From positions 221,301-285,300 of the forward strand of contig NZ_FPAU01000002.1 of assembly GCF_900116535.1 (NCBI RefSeq): a stretch of 64,000 nt of DNA. Reading direction: 5' to 3'. The position numbers and the translations under genes are program-made. Every line of letters starts with the position of its first letter. Position 1 is the stretch's first letter. Under the pieces are notes generated by a model. The model was not told where the DNA came from and made no database searches. It worked only from the letters and a program-made list of their open reading frames with translations. Origin of the DNA: Kosakonia arachidis (GTDB lineage Bacteria; Pseudomonadota; Gammaproteobacteria; Enterobacterales; Enterobacteriaceae). Positions 31,137 to 41,229 of this stretch are shown piece after piece.

Positions 31137-34100
31137 TCAGTCGGACTGATTATGTCGATAAAGCGGTAACAGGAAACGGCGAGCCTGTTCGGTGATTTCA
31201 GCGTAACACTCTGGCTCAAGGGTACGCCACAACCGCTGATACCATATATCTTCACCTTCACCACGAACCATCATATTGCCCTCCCAGGCTTGCAAAAATT
31301 TGCTTTGCGCTTTCTGTAGCGTTTCCTCGTCCATTAACATGGCATCATTTGCGGCGTCATAACAGGCTTTTATCCACGCGCCGCCGCTTTCCGGCACTAA
31401 TAATAGCGGTTTCGTCATCCCTTCCCGGTAACCGTCGATCATCAGCGCCAGAGAATCCATTGCCTGCTCAGGCTTCAGAGGCGGGAATCGCCACTCGCCT
31501 TCTTTGCGCACAAACAACCGGCTTTCACCAGTGCCACCGCTGGCACAGTAGACAAGATGCTCAAGCCAAAGTTGTAGCCCCTGAGAAACGCTCAATAAAG
31601 AGGGGCGCCAGCGTAACAGGCCATCCGGTTGCACACGTGACAACCAGCCCGTTAAATGAACACCCGCACAGTGAAGATCGATCTCCTGGCTTACGGCAGG
31701 CTGACGTTGCTCAATGACGCGACCGGCAAGTTCCTGCATTTCCTGGCACTGTGTTTCCCAGATGATTTCGCCAAAGGCGCCATACGGTAGCAGGCCCGCA
31801 GCGCGATAACGGCGGAATAATTTATCGTCGTCCTGCTGCTCGACTAATGTGTTGAGCAGTTCAAGATTCAACTGGTACCGGTCTAAACCGTCAAGGATAA
31901 ACGGCTCGGCATCAGGGATTTCACTCTCTTCCGGACGGAAATTAACCCGTAAACGTATCTGGAAAAAAGCCCTAACCGGATGCGCCCAGAAGCGTTGAAG
32001 CTGATCGAAGGAGAGCGTCTCCAGGGGCTGACTTTCCAGCGTCTGGATAAACGGTGAATGCGCTTCACCCTGCGAACTCGCCGCAGGCAGCCATTCACGG
32101 GCATAGCTCTGCCACTCGTCGGTAGTAAAATTCGCCGGATCGAACGGCATACGGGTATGTAAATGCGTGATATGCGCTTTCACCCGGCGCTCGCTGTCAT
32201 CGCAGTTCAGCGCTTCGTCCCCCGCCAGACAGTGGCTTTGCCCAATGTAATCGACCAGTTCCTGTACCAGTACGGAAGGGAAACGTTCTTTGTTATCCTG
32301 GATAGAACGGCCGATATAGCTGATATAGAGTTGCTGCTGCGCCGAAATCAGCGCCTCCAGGAAGAGATAGCGGTCGTCGTCGCGTCGGCTACGATCGCCG
32401 CGCTGCGGCTTCTGGCTCATCAGATCAAACCCCAGCGGCGGGAGCGTGCGCGGGTAAACACCGTCATTCATGCCTAACAGGCAAACCACCTTAAAGGGAA
32501 TGGAACGCATCGGCATCAGGGTACAGATATTAACCGGGCCGGCGAGAAAGCGCTGGCTGATACGCGCCTGATCGAGGCGCTGTGACAGCTCATCACGGAG
32601 TAAAGAGAGCGGGATCGCTTCGCCATACTTCGCACCGACGCCCTGAGCAATGATCGCCTGCCACTCCTGCTCGATCAGCGCCAGCGCCGCTTCGGTATCC
32701 TGATCGGGCAGGAAAAAGTCATTGAGCATATCGCGGCAAACCGGCAACCACTCCTCCAGCGGACGCGCTTCGGAAAGCCCGCGACGCCAGATATTCAGTT
32801 GCATCAGTAGCGTTGCCAGATGCCCTACCAGTTCAGCAATCAGACCACTCGACTCATCGTACGGCAACACGGATTGCCACTCGCCCTGGCGGCTCTCCAT
32901 CGCATAGCCAATGAGCATACGCGTGAGACCAAACTGCCAGGTGTGCTGCCCGGTCGGCGGCAACTCCAGCTCGCGCACGTTGTCATCATCCATGCCCCAG
33001 CGAATACCGGACTCATTAACCCACTGTCGCAGGTAACGCAACCCCTCCTCATTAATGTTAAAACGTGCCGCCAGCACCGGAACATCCAGCAGCGCCAGCA
33101 CATCTTCAGAAACAAAGCGGCTGTCCGGCAGCGATAGCAGGCTAATAAAAGCCTGCAGAGCCGGATGCGCCTGCCGGGCACGGCGGTCGGAAATGGCATA
33201 GGGAAGATAGCGCTCGCCGCTGGCACTGCCGAAAACGGCCTGAATGTAGGGGCTATAACTGTCAATATCCGCCACCATCACCACAATATCGCGCGGCGTT
33301 AGTTCCGGATCGGCTTCCAGCATCGCCAGTAAACGATCGTGCAGGATCTCCACTTCACGCTGCGGGCTATGGCAGATATGCACCGTCACGCTGCGATCGT
33401 CAGGTGCGAGCGTTCGCTTTTTGTCGCTGTGGGCAAACTCTTTTGCAGTCACACCCGCCACGGCGCTGTTTTGCAACTCCAGAATGTCGTACTTCAGGTT
33501 TTGCAGCAGGGAACCGGGCGTGATATCGACAAAAGCATCCAGTTCCTCATAACGATCCATGCCTGCCAGCAGAAAAATGTTATCGCGCCCCAGTTTTCCC
33601 CACGAGGCCAGCAGCGGGTTTCCTACATCCTGTTCACCGTCATCGTTAAACAGCCCACTTGCGTTTTGCGTATCGCGAAACAACGGAAACTGACGATCCT
33701 CGCGGTGATGGCGGCGCTGGCGGGTAACCAGCTTTGCCAGGAATGCGGGATCTTTGATATCGCCCCAGTAGTAACGGCAGGGATTGGTAAACAGCAGATG
33801 AACATCAATGTGCTTACCCAGCGCCTGTAGTGCCTGCAAATAGACTGGCGGCAGTGCAGAAATACCACAGATGAAGACACGGGACGGCAGACCTGCAGGC
33901 GGCGTCTGTGCCGATTCGAGTGTATTGATAAAACGTTGATAGAGATTGGCGCGGTGCCAGTGAGGCTGGTCAAGTGCAGCGGTATGTTCCACCAAAGCAC
34001 GCCAGAGCGGAGCCTGCCACTGTTGCGCCTCACCCAGCCCATCAACGGTTTCGCCCGCTTCCCAGCGGGTCAGCCATTCTGGACGATAGACAAGGTACTG

Positions 34101-34508
34101 GTCGTAAAGATCCGCCACGCGCGACGAAAGCTGAAACAGTTTGCGTTTGTCATCATCGTCATTCAGGTAGTGACGCAGCATGGCGAACTCTTCGCGCTCC
34201 AGCATCTCCGGCAGCAGCGACATTAGCTTCCAGCTCATGCTCTGCTTGCTAAAAGCGCTCTCTTTCGGAATGTCATCGAGCACGCTGACAAACATGTCCC
34301 AGATAAAACTCGCCGGGAGCGGAAAAGTGATGTTGGCAGCAATGCCAAACTTTTGTGCCAGCGTCATCTGAAGCCATTGCGCCATGCCGGTGCTTTGCAC
34401 CAGAACCACTTCCGGTTCAAAGGGATCGTCAAGCCTGTCTCGCTCAACAATAAACTCCATCAATGCTTCCAGCACATCCAGGCGATTGGAGTGGTAAACC
34501 CTTAACAT
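31137..34508 (-). CDS. recC: Exodeoxyribonuclease V gamma subunit RecC
   Basis: A 1123-residue subunit of RecBCD that splits the DNA strands and recognises Chi. It has a helicase-like fold that lacks working Walker motifs and an inactive nuclease-like C-terminal domain, as is usual for the family. The N-terminus MLRVYHSNRLDVLEALM is as in E. coli. It starts 12 bp after ppdC and may be transcribed with the prepilin-like genes upstream. All three RecBCD subunits are intact in this window. Confidence 0.97.
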   Translation of the reverse strand: MLRVYHSNRLDVLEALMEFIVERDRLDDPFEPEVVLVQSTGMAQWLQMTLAQKFGIAANITFPLPASFIWDMFVSVLDDIPKESAFSKQSMSWKLMSLLPEMLEREEFAMLRHYLNDDDDKRKLFQLSSRVADLYDQYLVYRPEWLTRWEAGETVDGLGEAQQWQAPLWRALVEHTAALDQPHWHRANLYQRFINTLESAQTPPAGLPSRVFICGISALPPVYLQALQALGKHIDVHLLFTNPCRYYWGDIKDPAFLAKLVTRQRRHHREDRQFPLFRDTQNASGLFNDDGEQDVGNPLLASWGKLGRDNIFLLAGMDRYEELDAFVDITPGSLLQNLKYDILELQNSAVAGVTAKEFAHSDKKRTLAPDDRSVTVHICHSPQREVEILHDRLLAMLEADPELTPRDIVVMVADIDSYSPYIQAVFGSASGERYLPYAISDRRARQAHPALQAFISLLSLPDSRFVSEDVLALLDVPVLAARFNINEEGLRYLRQWVNESGIRWGMDDDNVRELELPPTGQHTWQFGLTRMLIGYAMESRQGEWQSVLPYDESSGLIAELVGHLATLLMQLNIWRRGLSEARPLEEWLPVCRDMLNDFFLPDQDTEAALALIEQEWQAIIAQGVGAKYGEAIPLSLLRDELSQRLDQARISQRFLAGPVNICTLMPMRSIPFKVVCLLGMNDGVYPRTLPPLGFDLMSQKPQRGDRSRRDDDRYLFLEALISAQQQLYISYIGRSIQDNKERFPSVLVQELVDYIGQSHCLAGDEALNCDDSERRVKAHITHLHTRMPFDPANFTTDEWQSYAREWLPAASSQGEAHSPFIQTLESQPLETLSFDQLQRFWAHPVRAFFQIRLRVNFRPEESEIPDAEPFILDGLDRYQLNLELLNTLVEQQDDDKLFRRYRAAGLLPYGAFGEIIWETQCQEMQELAGRVIEQRQPAVSQEIDLHCAGVHLTGWLSRVQPDGLLRWRPSLLSVSQGLQLWLEHLVYCASGGTGESRLFVRKEGEWRFPPLKPEQAMDSLALMIDGYREGMTKPLLLVPESGGAWIKACYDAANDAMLMDEETLQKAQSKFLQAWEGNMMVRGEGEDIWYQRLWRTLEPECYAEITEQARRFLLPLYRHNQSD

Positions 34509-34520
34509 AAGCGCTCCTGA

Positions 34521-34844
34521 CTACTGACTGTTCGGGCAAAATAATCGCGTCATCTGCCCCTGCCTGCCCACTGGCGAGGTGATGGTGACGTTGATGCTGA
34601 CACATCCCTCTGCCGTTGTCTGCCCCCGCTTTACCTGCCAGCCGGGAGGCAAAGGTGGCGCGTCGGGTTGCGCCTGTTGCCATGCATATCGCCATAACTG
34701 ACGCCACTGGCTGGCGGACCAGAACCCTGACGCCAGCGCCCGATGATAACCGCCCAGAGCGGTAACCACCATCACCATCAGCAGCATCGCCAGCAGTACC
34801 TCAGTCAGGCTGAACCCCCGTTGCTTATTCAGGGAAGCTGACAT
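34521..34844 (-). CDS. ppdC: Prepilin-like protein PpdC
   Basis: A 107-residue type IV pilin-like protein. The class III signal is short and charged with the cleavage/methylation motif GFSLTEV, followed by a hydrophobic helix (about 11-32). The start MSASLNKQRGF at 34844 has a strong GGAGGT ribosome site 7 bp upstream; the frame is open eight codons earlier. It overlaps ygdB by 16 bp. The four genes ppdA-ppdB-ygdB-ppdC resemble minor pseudopilins that prime assembly of a pilus or pseudopilus; no secretin or ATPase gene is nearby. Confidence 0.88.
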   Translation of the reverse strand: MSASLNKQRGFSLTEVLLAMLLMVMVVTALGGYHRALASGFWSASQWRQLWRYAWQQAQPDAPPLPPGWQVKRGQTTAEGCVSINVTITSPVGRQGQMTRLFCPNSQ

Positions 34845-35236
34845 AGCGCCACCTCCTTTAGCGGACAAAAATCACTCCAGCCATGCGGCAGTAAGCGGAT
34901 ATTACTACCGCTTACTGCCGCCAGATGCCACAGAGCATCCTCTTCGTTCGCAACGATCAGCAGCGCGGACTTATCGCTGAAAATGCGTAGGCAACTGCGC
35001 CAGTCCGCTCCAGCAGGTTGCCGGCACTGCAACATGGGTTGTGATGGCCATACCTGATGTTGCGCCCACGCCATTGCCGAGTGGATTTCAGCAATATTGC
35101 GTAATCCGTGGATCTCCCGATTCACACGCCATAAATGGCTGGAAAGCTGCTGACTCAGGCCATTCAGCATCAGGCTTCCGAGCAGCAGTAGCAGTAATAC
35201 CAGCGCCAGCGATGACATTCCCCTTTGACGATTCAT
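34829..35236 (-). CDS. ygdB: DUF2509 pilin-cluster protein YgdB
   Basis: A 135-residue protein with a short basic N-terminus (MNRQRGMSSLALVL) and one hydrophobic helix (about 8-27), resembling minor pseudopilins of the GspK/PilX type, without the usual Glu5. It overlaps ppdB by 4 bp and ppdC by 16 bp. The rest is a periplasmic domain with several cysteines. Function is inferred only from its fixed place in the ppd cluster. Confidence 0.86.
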   Translation of the reverse strand: MNRQRGMSSLALVLLLLLLGSLMLNGLSQQLSSHLWRVNREIHGLRNIAEIHSAMAWAQHQVWPSQPMLQCRQPAGADWRSCLRIFSDKSALLIVANEEDALWHLAAVSGSNIRLLPHGWSDFCPLKEVALCQLP

Positions 35237-35796
35237 AAGTTATATCCGGTGATGTCCAGCACCGCGTTCACTGTCGTTCCGGCATCGCTGGGAAGAGAGG
35301 CGGCGAGCGCAACAGTAAGTTGCGGGGCATATCCTGGCGTCTGGCGCATAGTCACGTTAAACCGCGAGACGAACATCTGTGCGGGATCGGTCGTTTTTTC
35401 CCAGCCCCGTCCGGTACAGGACGTTGCGCCACGCAATGTCTCCAGTGCACCATTTTGCAGGCGAAACCCCGTTTGCTCCGGTTCACTGCTCGCAGAAGAT
35501 TCCCAGCGTCCGTTGCTGTTGGCATCCCACTGCATTATCACGCACTCACCGCTACTGCTGATAACCAGTGGCTGGCCAGTGCAGTTGCCATTACAGTAGC
35601 CCGCCCGCTGTAACTGTTTAGCTACCGCCCAGAGCCGTTGCCAGAGATCGTCTTCCAGCGTCTGGAGACGAGTCTGCTGCAAAACGGCAGCTTGCAGCGC
35701 CGGTAAAAAGCGGGCTGAAGCCAGCAGCAATATGCTACCGATAGCCATTGCCAGTACAGTTTCCAGCAGTGAAAAACCCTGTTGACGGTTCAACAT
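35233..35796 (-). CDS. ppdB: Prepilin-like protein PpdB
   Basis: A 187-residue pseudopilin-like protein with the prepilin peptidase motif GFSLLETV after a short leader MLNRQQ and a hydrophobic helix. The mature domain has paired cysteines (GYCNGNC) and an acidic, possibly calcium-binding loop WDANSNGRW, as in GspJ-like proteins. The start at 35796 is used; the open extension of 21 codons upstream overlaps ppdA. It overlaps ppdA by 7 bp and ygdB by 4 bp. Confidence 0.9.
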   Translation of the reverse strand: MLNRQQGFSLLETVLAMAIGSILLLASARFLPALQAAVLQQTRLQTLEDDLWQRLWAVAKQLQRAGYCNGNCTGQPLVISSSGECVIMQWDANSNGRWESSASSEPEQTGFRLQNGALETLRGATSCTGRGWEKTTDPAQMFVSRFNVTMRQTPGYAPQLTVALAASLPSDAGTTVNAVLDITGYNL

Positions 35797-36251
35797 TGCG
35801 TGTCCTTTACATCCTGACACATTCTGATGCGCCCCCAGGCTGAAACCACGATCCGCCATTCTCCGGCACTGCTACGCACGCGAATATGACCGGGCCATGC
35901 GGTGTTGCGCAAACCAAAGAAACCGAGCGATGGCGTCACCTCCAGGAGCGTCACCTCAGGCCAGCCAGGCATAACGGCGAGTGGACCAGGCGTGGCGCAG
36001 CCCGCTGAGGGCGTATTGAGCAAGCACCAGACTTCACCTTCTCGAACCGAATAAACCCGTTGCACCTGGTTATGCCAGTTAGCCTCCTCGCGTAACCGCT
36101 CCAGAAAGTGGCGAACTTGTAGAGCGGTCTGCCATAACCGTTGTTGCGCCTGCCAGTGCTGCCAGCCCGAAAGCCCCATGCCGCTCAGGATCGCGATCAA
36201 CGCAACGGCAATAAGCATTTCAATCAGGGTAAAACCCGCTTCGTTTTTCAT
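35790..36251 (-). CDS. ppdA: Prepilin-like protein PpdA
   Basis: A 153-residue pseudopilin-like protein with a short leader MKNEA and the prepilin motif GFTLIEMLIAV, then a GspH-like periplasmic domain. It is the first gene of the four-gene ppd unit that runs into recC. The start at 36251 is chosen as it puts the cleavage motif in place; five open codons precede it. The thyA terminator lies upstream in the 184-bp gap, so the ppd genes have their own promoter or rely on read-through. Confidence 0.9.
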   Translation of the reverse strand: MKNEAGFTLIEMLIAVALIAILSGMGLSGWQHWQAQQRLWQTALQVRHFLERLREEANWHNQVQRVYSVREGEVWCLLNTPSAGCATPGPLAVMPGWPEVTLLEVTPSLGFFGLRNTAWPGHIRVRSSAGEWRIVVSAWGRIRMCQDVKDTQC

Positions 36252-36387
36252 GACGGCAGTGTGCAAGCGGTGGATGCTCAGGTCGAGGCGGGAAAGGGGA
36301 AATTACGCGGCGTGACGCGAGAAAAAAGTGCGTTTGCAGTGGCTTGCACAGCGGTTTCGAACAACGCCGAAAAACCGTTTTTTGATG

Positions 36388-36416
36388 AAAAAAAACCGGC
36401 GCATGACTGCACCGGT
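36388..36416 (-). terminator. thyA terminator
   Basis: On the minus strand ACCGGTGC, loop AGTCAT, GCGCCGGT (one G-U pair) and seven T. It lies 20 bp past the thyA stop, pointing leftward. Confidence 0.9.
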
Positions 36417-36435
36417 TGTGTCATGTTCAGCCAGG

Positions 36436-37230
36436 TCAGACAGCGACCGGCGCTTTAATTGCCGGGTGCGGATCGTAACCTTCAATGTCGAAATCTTCGA
36501 AGCGGTAATCAAATAGCGACTCTGGCTTACGTTTGATCACCAGTTTCGGCAGAGCGCGGGGTTCGCGGCTTAGCTGCAGATGCGTCTGCTCAAGATGGTT
36601 ACTGTAGAGGTGCGTATCGCCTCCCGTCCAGACAAAGTCGCCCGGCTCCAGATCGCACTGCTGCGCCATCATATGCACCAGCAGCGCATAGCTGGCGATA
36701 TTGAACGGCAGCCCAAGAAACACATCGCAGGAACGCTGGTAGAGTTGGCAGGAGAGCTTGCCGTCCGCCACATAGAACTGGAAGAACGCATGGCAAGGTG
36801 CCAGCGCCATTTTATCCAGTTCGCCGACGTTCCAGGCCGAAACGATAATGCGGCGGGAGTCCGGATCGTTTTTCAACTGGTTGATAACTGTTGAAATCTG
36901 ATCGATATGGCGGCCATCCGGTGTTGGCCACGCGCGCCACTGTTTACCGTAAACCGGGCCGAGATCGCCCTGCTCGTTGGCCCATTCATCCCAGATGGTG
37001 ACGTTGTTTTCACGCAGATAAGCGATATTGGTATCGCCCTGCAGGAACCACAGCAGCTCATGGATAATTGAACGCAAATGGCAGCGCTTGGTGGTCACCA
37101 GCGGGAAGCCGTCCTGCAGATTAAAACGCATCTGATGGCCAAAAATAGACAGCGTGCCTGTCCCGGTGCGGTCGTTTTTCGGGGTGCCTTCGGTCAGCAC
37201 CTTTTGCATCAATTCTAAATACTGTTTCAT
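36436..37230 (-). CDS. thyA: Thymidylate synthase
   Basis: A 264-residue enzyme that methylates dUMP to dTMP using methylene-tetrahydrofolate. The nucleophile is Cys146 ([12 protein letters not shown]), and the dUMP-phosphate motif [13 protein letters not shown] follows. The length equals that of E. coli. It lies 6 bp after lgt on the same strand, so both are read from the lgt promoter, with a strong terminator after thyA. Confidence 0.99.
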   Translation of the reverse strand: MKQYLELMQKVLTEGTPKNDRTGTGTLSIFGHQMRFNLQDGFPLVTTKRCHLRSIIHELLWFLQGDTNIAYLRENNVTIWDEWANEQGDLGPVYGKQWRAWPTPDGRHIDQISTVINQLKNDPDSRRIIVSAWNVGELDKMALAPCHAFFQFYVADGKLSCQLYQRSCDVFLGLPFNIASYALLVHMMAQQCDLEPGDFVWTGGDTHLYSNHLEQTHLQLSREPRALPKLVIKRKPESLFDYRFEDFDIEGYDPHPAIKAPVAV

Positions 37231-37236
37231 GGTTCC

Positions 37237-38112
37237 TCAGGAAACGTGTTGCGGCGAACGATGACGGTACGCCCAAAACATCATAATAGCGCCTGCGACA
37301 ATCATTGGAATGGAGAGGATCTGCCCCATGCTGATGTACTGTACCCATTCGCCGGTAAACTGCGCGTCGGGCTGGCGGAAAAATTCGACAATGATACGGA
37401 ACGCGCCGTAACCAATCAGGAACAAGCCGGAGACCGCGCCAGTCGGGCGTGGTTTGCGAATAAACAGGTTAAGGATGATAAACAGAACAACCCCTTCCAG
37501 CGCCAGTTCATAGAGCTGTGACATATGGCGCGGCAGCACGCCGTAGGTATCAAAGATCGGCTTCCATTCCGGATGCGCTGGCAGCAACGCGATATCTTCT
37601 GCACGCGAGCCAGGGAACAACATAGTAAACGGGAATGAGGGATCAACGCGGCCCCATAATTCACCATTGATAAAGTTGCCCAGACGGCCGGCACCCAGAC
37701 CAAACGGGATCAGTGGTGCAATAAAATCAGAGACCTGGAAGAAGCTGCGTTTAGTACGACGCGCGAATATCACCATCACAACAATGACGCCAATCAGACC
37801 GCCGTGGAAGGACATGCCGCCATCCCATACGCGGAACAGATAGAGCGGATCAGCAAGGAATAGCGGAAAATTATAGAACAACACGTAGCCGAGGCGGCCA
37901 CCCAAAAAGACCCCCAGGAAACCTGCATACAGCAGATTTTCCACTTCGTTCTTCGTCCATCCGCTGCCCGGACGGTTCGCCCGACGCGTAGCCAGCCACA
38001 TTGCAAAAACGAATCCTACGAGGTACATCAACCCGTACCAGTGCAGGGAGACGGGACCAATCGAAAAAATCACCGGATCAAAATCGGGAAAACGCAGATA
38101 GCCACTGTTCAT
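37237..38112 (-). CDS. lgt: Prolipoprotein diacylglyceryl transferase
   Basis: A 291-residue inner-membrane enzyme that moves diacylglycerol from phosphatidylglycerol to the lipobox cysteine of prolipoproteins, the first step of lipoprotein maturation. Seven hydrophobic segments are visible, with the Lgt signature [14 protein letters not shown] in the middle and the His-containing loop [11 protein letters not shown]. Its products in this window would include NlpD, MltA, YgdI and YgdR. It is followed by thyA after 6 bp. Confidence 0.98.
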   Translation of the reverse strand: MNSGYLRFPDFDPVIFSIGPVSLHWYGLMYLVGFVFAMWLATRRANRPGSGWTKNEVENLLYAGFLGVFLGGRLGYVLFYNFPLFLADPLYLFRVWDGGMSFHGGLIGVIVVMVIFARRTKRSFFQVSDFIAPLIPFGLGAGRLGNFINGELWGRVDPSFPFTMLFPGSRAEDIALLPAHPEWKPIFDTYGVLPRHMSQLYELALEGVVLFIILNLFIRKPRPTGAVSGLFLIGYGAFRIIVEFFRQPDAQFTGEWVQYISMGQILSIPMIVAGAIMMFWAYRHRSPQHVS

Positions 38113-38165
38113 CTGTCACCACAACTTGTTGTTCTTCCGCCGAAAGTGGACAGCGGTTTACATAC

Positions 38166-38186
38166 GCGGCCGCAGTTGGCGGCCGC
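38166..38186. repeat. GC-rich hairpin in the lgt leader
   Basis: Two copies of the palindrome GCGGCCGC (38166-38173 and 38179-38186) separated by five bases, able to fold as a hairpin 54 bp upstream of lgt. It could be the terminator stem of ptsP (no T-run) or a leader structure; the role is unknown. Confidence 0.5.
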
Positions 38187-38298
38187 TCCAAAGGGGCGAA
38201 TCATAGCATAAGGGGGAAGCATGAGTTGCGCCGAAGTTGTAAAAGATATGTATCGTCAAACAGCCACGCACTTATTTTACATCTGAATAACCAGATGC

Positions 38299-40545
38299 TT
38301 AAATCCCACCGCGGATCAGGCCGCCCAGGCCGCGCCGCTCCATAAAAGCGGCAATCTGATGGCGAACTTCAGCGGTTAGCTGCGCCTCAAGCGCGCGATT
38401 TGCCAACACCCGCGCCTCTTCAGCATCAATGCGCCGCAGCAAATATTTGATGCGCGCGACCGAACGCCCGTTCATCGACAGATGGCGATAACCAAGGCCT
38501 ATCAGCACGGCGACACACATCGGATCCCCGGCCATTTCACCGCACAGGCAAAGATCGATGCCTAAGCGTTCGGCCTCAGTTGACACCATCGACAGCGCAC
38601 GCAGCACTGCCGGATGCAGGCTGTCATACATTGTCGCTACACGGGTATTATTGCGATCCACCGCCAGAATATACTGCGTCAGATCGTTGGTGCCGATGGA
38701 GATAAAATCAACGCGGCTTGCCAGATGTGACAACATAAACACCAGTGAGGGCACTTCCAGCATCACGCCAATACGCGGGCGTGGAATGGCGTAGCCGATC
38801 ATCTCTTCGACTTCGCGTCCGGCACGTTCAATGAGCCGTTTGGCCTCATCCACCTCGTCAATGCTGGTGATCATCGGCAACAGAATACTAAGGTTACCGG
38901 TCGCCGCATTAGCGCGCATCATAGCGCGCACCTGCACGAGGAAAATTTCTGGCTGATCGAGCGTAATACGAATGCCTCGCCAGCCAAGACAGGGGTTTTC
39001 CTCACTGATGGGCAGATAGGGCAATTGTTTATCGGCGCCAATATCCAGCGTACGCAGCGTCACCGGCTTGTCGTTGAACATTTGCAGCATACCCTGATAC
39101 TGCGCCACCTGTTCCTCTTCCGACGGAAAGCCGCTTTGCAGCATAAAGGGAATTTCAGTACGGTACAGCCCGATACCGTCAATACGGCTACCGAGTTTCT
39201 CTTCATGCTCCGGGCTTAAGCCAGCATTGAGCATCACTTTCACCCGCTCGCCGCTTTTAAGCTGCGCCGCCAGATTAACATCATCTTCGGCGAGACGGCT
39301 GAGCTCATTCTCCTCAGTAATAAGACGCTGGTATTCCTGTAGTAGAACCGGCTCCGGATCCACCAGCAATTCGCCACGATAACCATCGACAATCAGCGTG
39401 CGGCGATGCAGCGCAGAGGGCTGAATATCCGCGCCCATCACCGTAGGAATGCCGAGCGCACGTACCATAATCGCGGCATGGGAATTGGATGCACCGTCGC
39501 GCACCACCACACCAACCAGCCGATCGTGAGGTAATTCTGCGAGCGTTGTCGCCGAAAGCTCATCGGCGACCAGCACAAAACGCGCCGGCCAGGTATTCGG
39601 CCCCTGAATATTGTCATCAAGATGGAACAACAGACGCTGACCGAGAGTCCGCAGATCGCCAGCGCGTTCTTTCAGATAACCATCGCTGAGCGCGGCAAAC
39701 TGTTCGGCGAAACTTTCAATCACCGTTTTCACCGCCCATTCGGCCACCACGCCTCTGTCCACTTCTTCGAACAGCTCACGGCGCAAACGCGCATCGGAGA
39801 GCAGGTGGGAATAGAGATCGAAAATTGCTGCCGTCTCTTTTTGCACACCAGCAGAAAAACGCTTGCTGTAACGACGGAATTCGTTGGCAGCCTCTTCCAG
39901 TGCGCTGGTCAGCCTTTCGCGCTCAAGGGCGGTATCCAGCGTCGATGCCGGATAAACTTGCTCCATCAGCGGCAGGGTTTGATCCATCCAGCCTTCCGCA
40001 ATGGCAACCCCCGGCGAAGCAGGCAGCGCTCGAATACGTGTCTGCCGATACTGGCCAAACAAGGCATTTAATTGTGACTGGGAAAGGATCGCGGCGACCT
40101 GGGTTGCCAGTGTGACCAGAAAGGATTCTTCACTTTCATTGTACTGGCGCAACTCACGTTGCTGCACAACCAACACACCAAGCAACTGACGACGCTGAAT
40201 AATCGGTACGCCGAGAAAAGCGCGAAAACGCTCCTCTTTTACCGCAGGAATATATTTAAAGCTGGGATGTTTCTGCGCATCGGCAAGATTGATGGGTTCT
40301 GCCAGCCGACCGACCAGCCCAACGATCCCTTGATCGAATGCGAGCGTCACAGTACGGCCACGCGGCTTTTTTAAGCCGCGCGTCGCCATAAGATAAAAAC
40401 AGCGCCTGTCGTGATCTGCAAGATAGACCGAGCATACTTCGGTTTCCATCGCCAGACACACGTCGGTAACCAGTATCTCCAGCGCTTCGTTAAGACGCGG
40501 CGCGCTGGCAACTTTCTCAACTATTTCTCGCAGTCGGGTGAGCAT
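38299..40545 (-). CDS. ptsP: Phosphoenolpyruvate-protein phosphotransferase PtsP (EI-Ntr)
   Basis: A 748-residue enzyme I of the nitrogen PTS, which passes phosphate from PEP to NPr and then EIIA-Ntr to tune nitrogen, potassium and envelope responses. An N-terminal GAF domain (about 1-150) senses glutamine in E. coli. The phosphohistidine lies in GASNSHAAIMVRALGIP, and the PEP-binding barrel ends with SIGTNDLTQYILAVDR. It begins 12 bp after rppH, so the two are probably co-transcribed. Confidence 0.98.
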   Translation of the reverse strand: MLTRLREIVEKVASAPRLNEALEILVTDVCLAMETEVCSVYLADHDRRCFYLMATRGLKKPRGRTVTLAFDQGIVGLVGRLAEPINLADAQKHPSFKYIPAVKEERFRAFLGVPIIQRRQLLGVLVVQQRELRQYNESEESFLVTLATQVAAILSQSQLNALFGQYRQTRIRALPASPGVAIAEGWMDQTLPLMEQVYPASTLDTALERERLTSALEEAANEFRRYSKRFSAGVQKETAAIFDLYSHLLSDARLRRELFEEVDRGVVAEWAVKTVIESFAEQFAALSDGYLKERAGDLRTLGQRLLFHLDDNIQGPNTWPARFVLVADELSATTLAELPHDRLVGVVVRDGASNSHAAIMVRALGIPTVMGADIQPSALHRRTLIVDGYRGELLVDPEPVLLQEYQRLITEENELSRLAEDDVNLAAQLKSGERVKVMLNAGLSPEHEEKLGSRIDGIGLYRTEIPFMLQSGFPSEEEQVAQYQGMLQMFNDKPVTLRTLDIGADKQLPYLPISEENPCLGWRGIRITLDQPEIFLVQVRAMMRANAATGNLSILLPMITSIDEVDEAKRLIERAGREVEEMIGYAIPRPRIGVMLEVPSLVFMLSHLASRVDFISIGTNDLTQYILAVDRNNTRVATMYDSLHPAVLRALSMVSTEAERLGIDLCLCGEMAGDPMCVAVLIGLGYRHLSMNGRSVARIKYLLRRIDAEEARVLANRALEAQLTAEVRHQIAAFMERRGLGGLIRGGI

Positions 40546-40557
40546 AATGTGGGTGGC

Positions 40558-41088
40558 TTAACCTCGTTTACGTCGCCAGGCAGGTGCGTTCTGTGGCTTA
40601 GGAGGCGTTTCCTGAAGCGATAACACCGCACTTGCAAACTCTTTCATCACCCGTCGGTAGACATCGCGTTTAAACGAGACTACCTGACGAACAGGATACC
40701 AGTAGCTTACCCAACGCCAGCCATCAAACTCAGGGGTGCTACTGGTTTGCATATTGATTTCTGCATCATTACCAATCAACTGCAAAAGAAACCATTTTTG
40801 TTTCTGGCCGATACAAACCGGCCTTGTGTCCCAACGCACCAAACGTTTCGGTAACTTATAACGCAACCAGTTACGGGTAGAAGCAAGGATACGAACATCT
40901 TTACGACTTAAGCCCACTTCCTCGAACAGTTCCCGGTACATCGCCTGCTCCGGGGTCTCGCCTGGGTTGATTCCCCCTTGGGGAAATTGCCATGAGTGCT
41001 GCCCGAAGCGTCTGGCCCACATCACCTGGCCCTGTCGATTACAGATTACGATTCCCACATTTGGGCGGTAGCCATCGTCATCAATCAC
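40558..41088 (-). CDS. rppH: RNA pyrophosphohydrolase RppH
   Basis: A 176-residue Nudix hydrolase that turns the 5'-triphosphate of mRNAs into a monophosphate and so triggers RNase E-dependent decay. The Nudix box runs from Gly38 to Gly59 ([18 protein letters not shown]..., with Glu44, Arg52, Glu53, Glu56, Glu57). The C-terminus is basic ([13 protein letters not shown]). It is separated from mutH by the DARS2-like non-coding region and followed by ptsP after 12 bp. Confidence 0.98.
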   Translation of the reverse strand: MIDDDGYRPNVGIVICNRQGQVMWARRFGQHSWQFPQGGINPGETPEQAMYRELFEEVGLSRKDVRILASTRNWLRYKLPKRLVRWDTRPVCIGQKQKWFLLQLIGNDAEINMQTSSTPEFDGWRWVSYWYPVRQVVSFKRDVYRRVMKEFASAVLSLQETPPKPQNAPAWRRKRG

Positions 41089-41229
41089 CGGACTACCTCA
41101 AAATAAACCTGAATGACGAGATTGTTTCACACTCCCGGAAAACGGTAAACCACTCTATGACAAGGATACGAACGGATAGCGCTTGAATAACTCACAGTTT
41201 GCATAAGAGTTATAAACACCATCCCCCAC

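Noticed and set aside
36252-36435. Small frames between ppdA and thyA
   Set aside because: They overlap the thyA terminator and the expected ppdA promoter region, with no ribosome site or family similarity.
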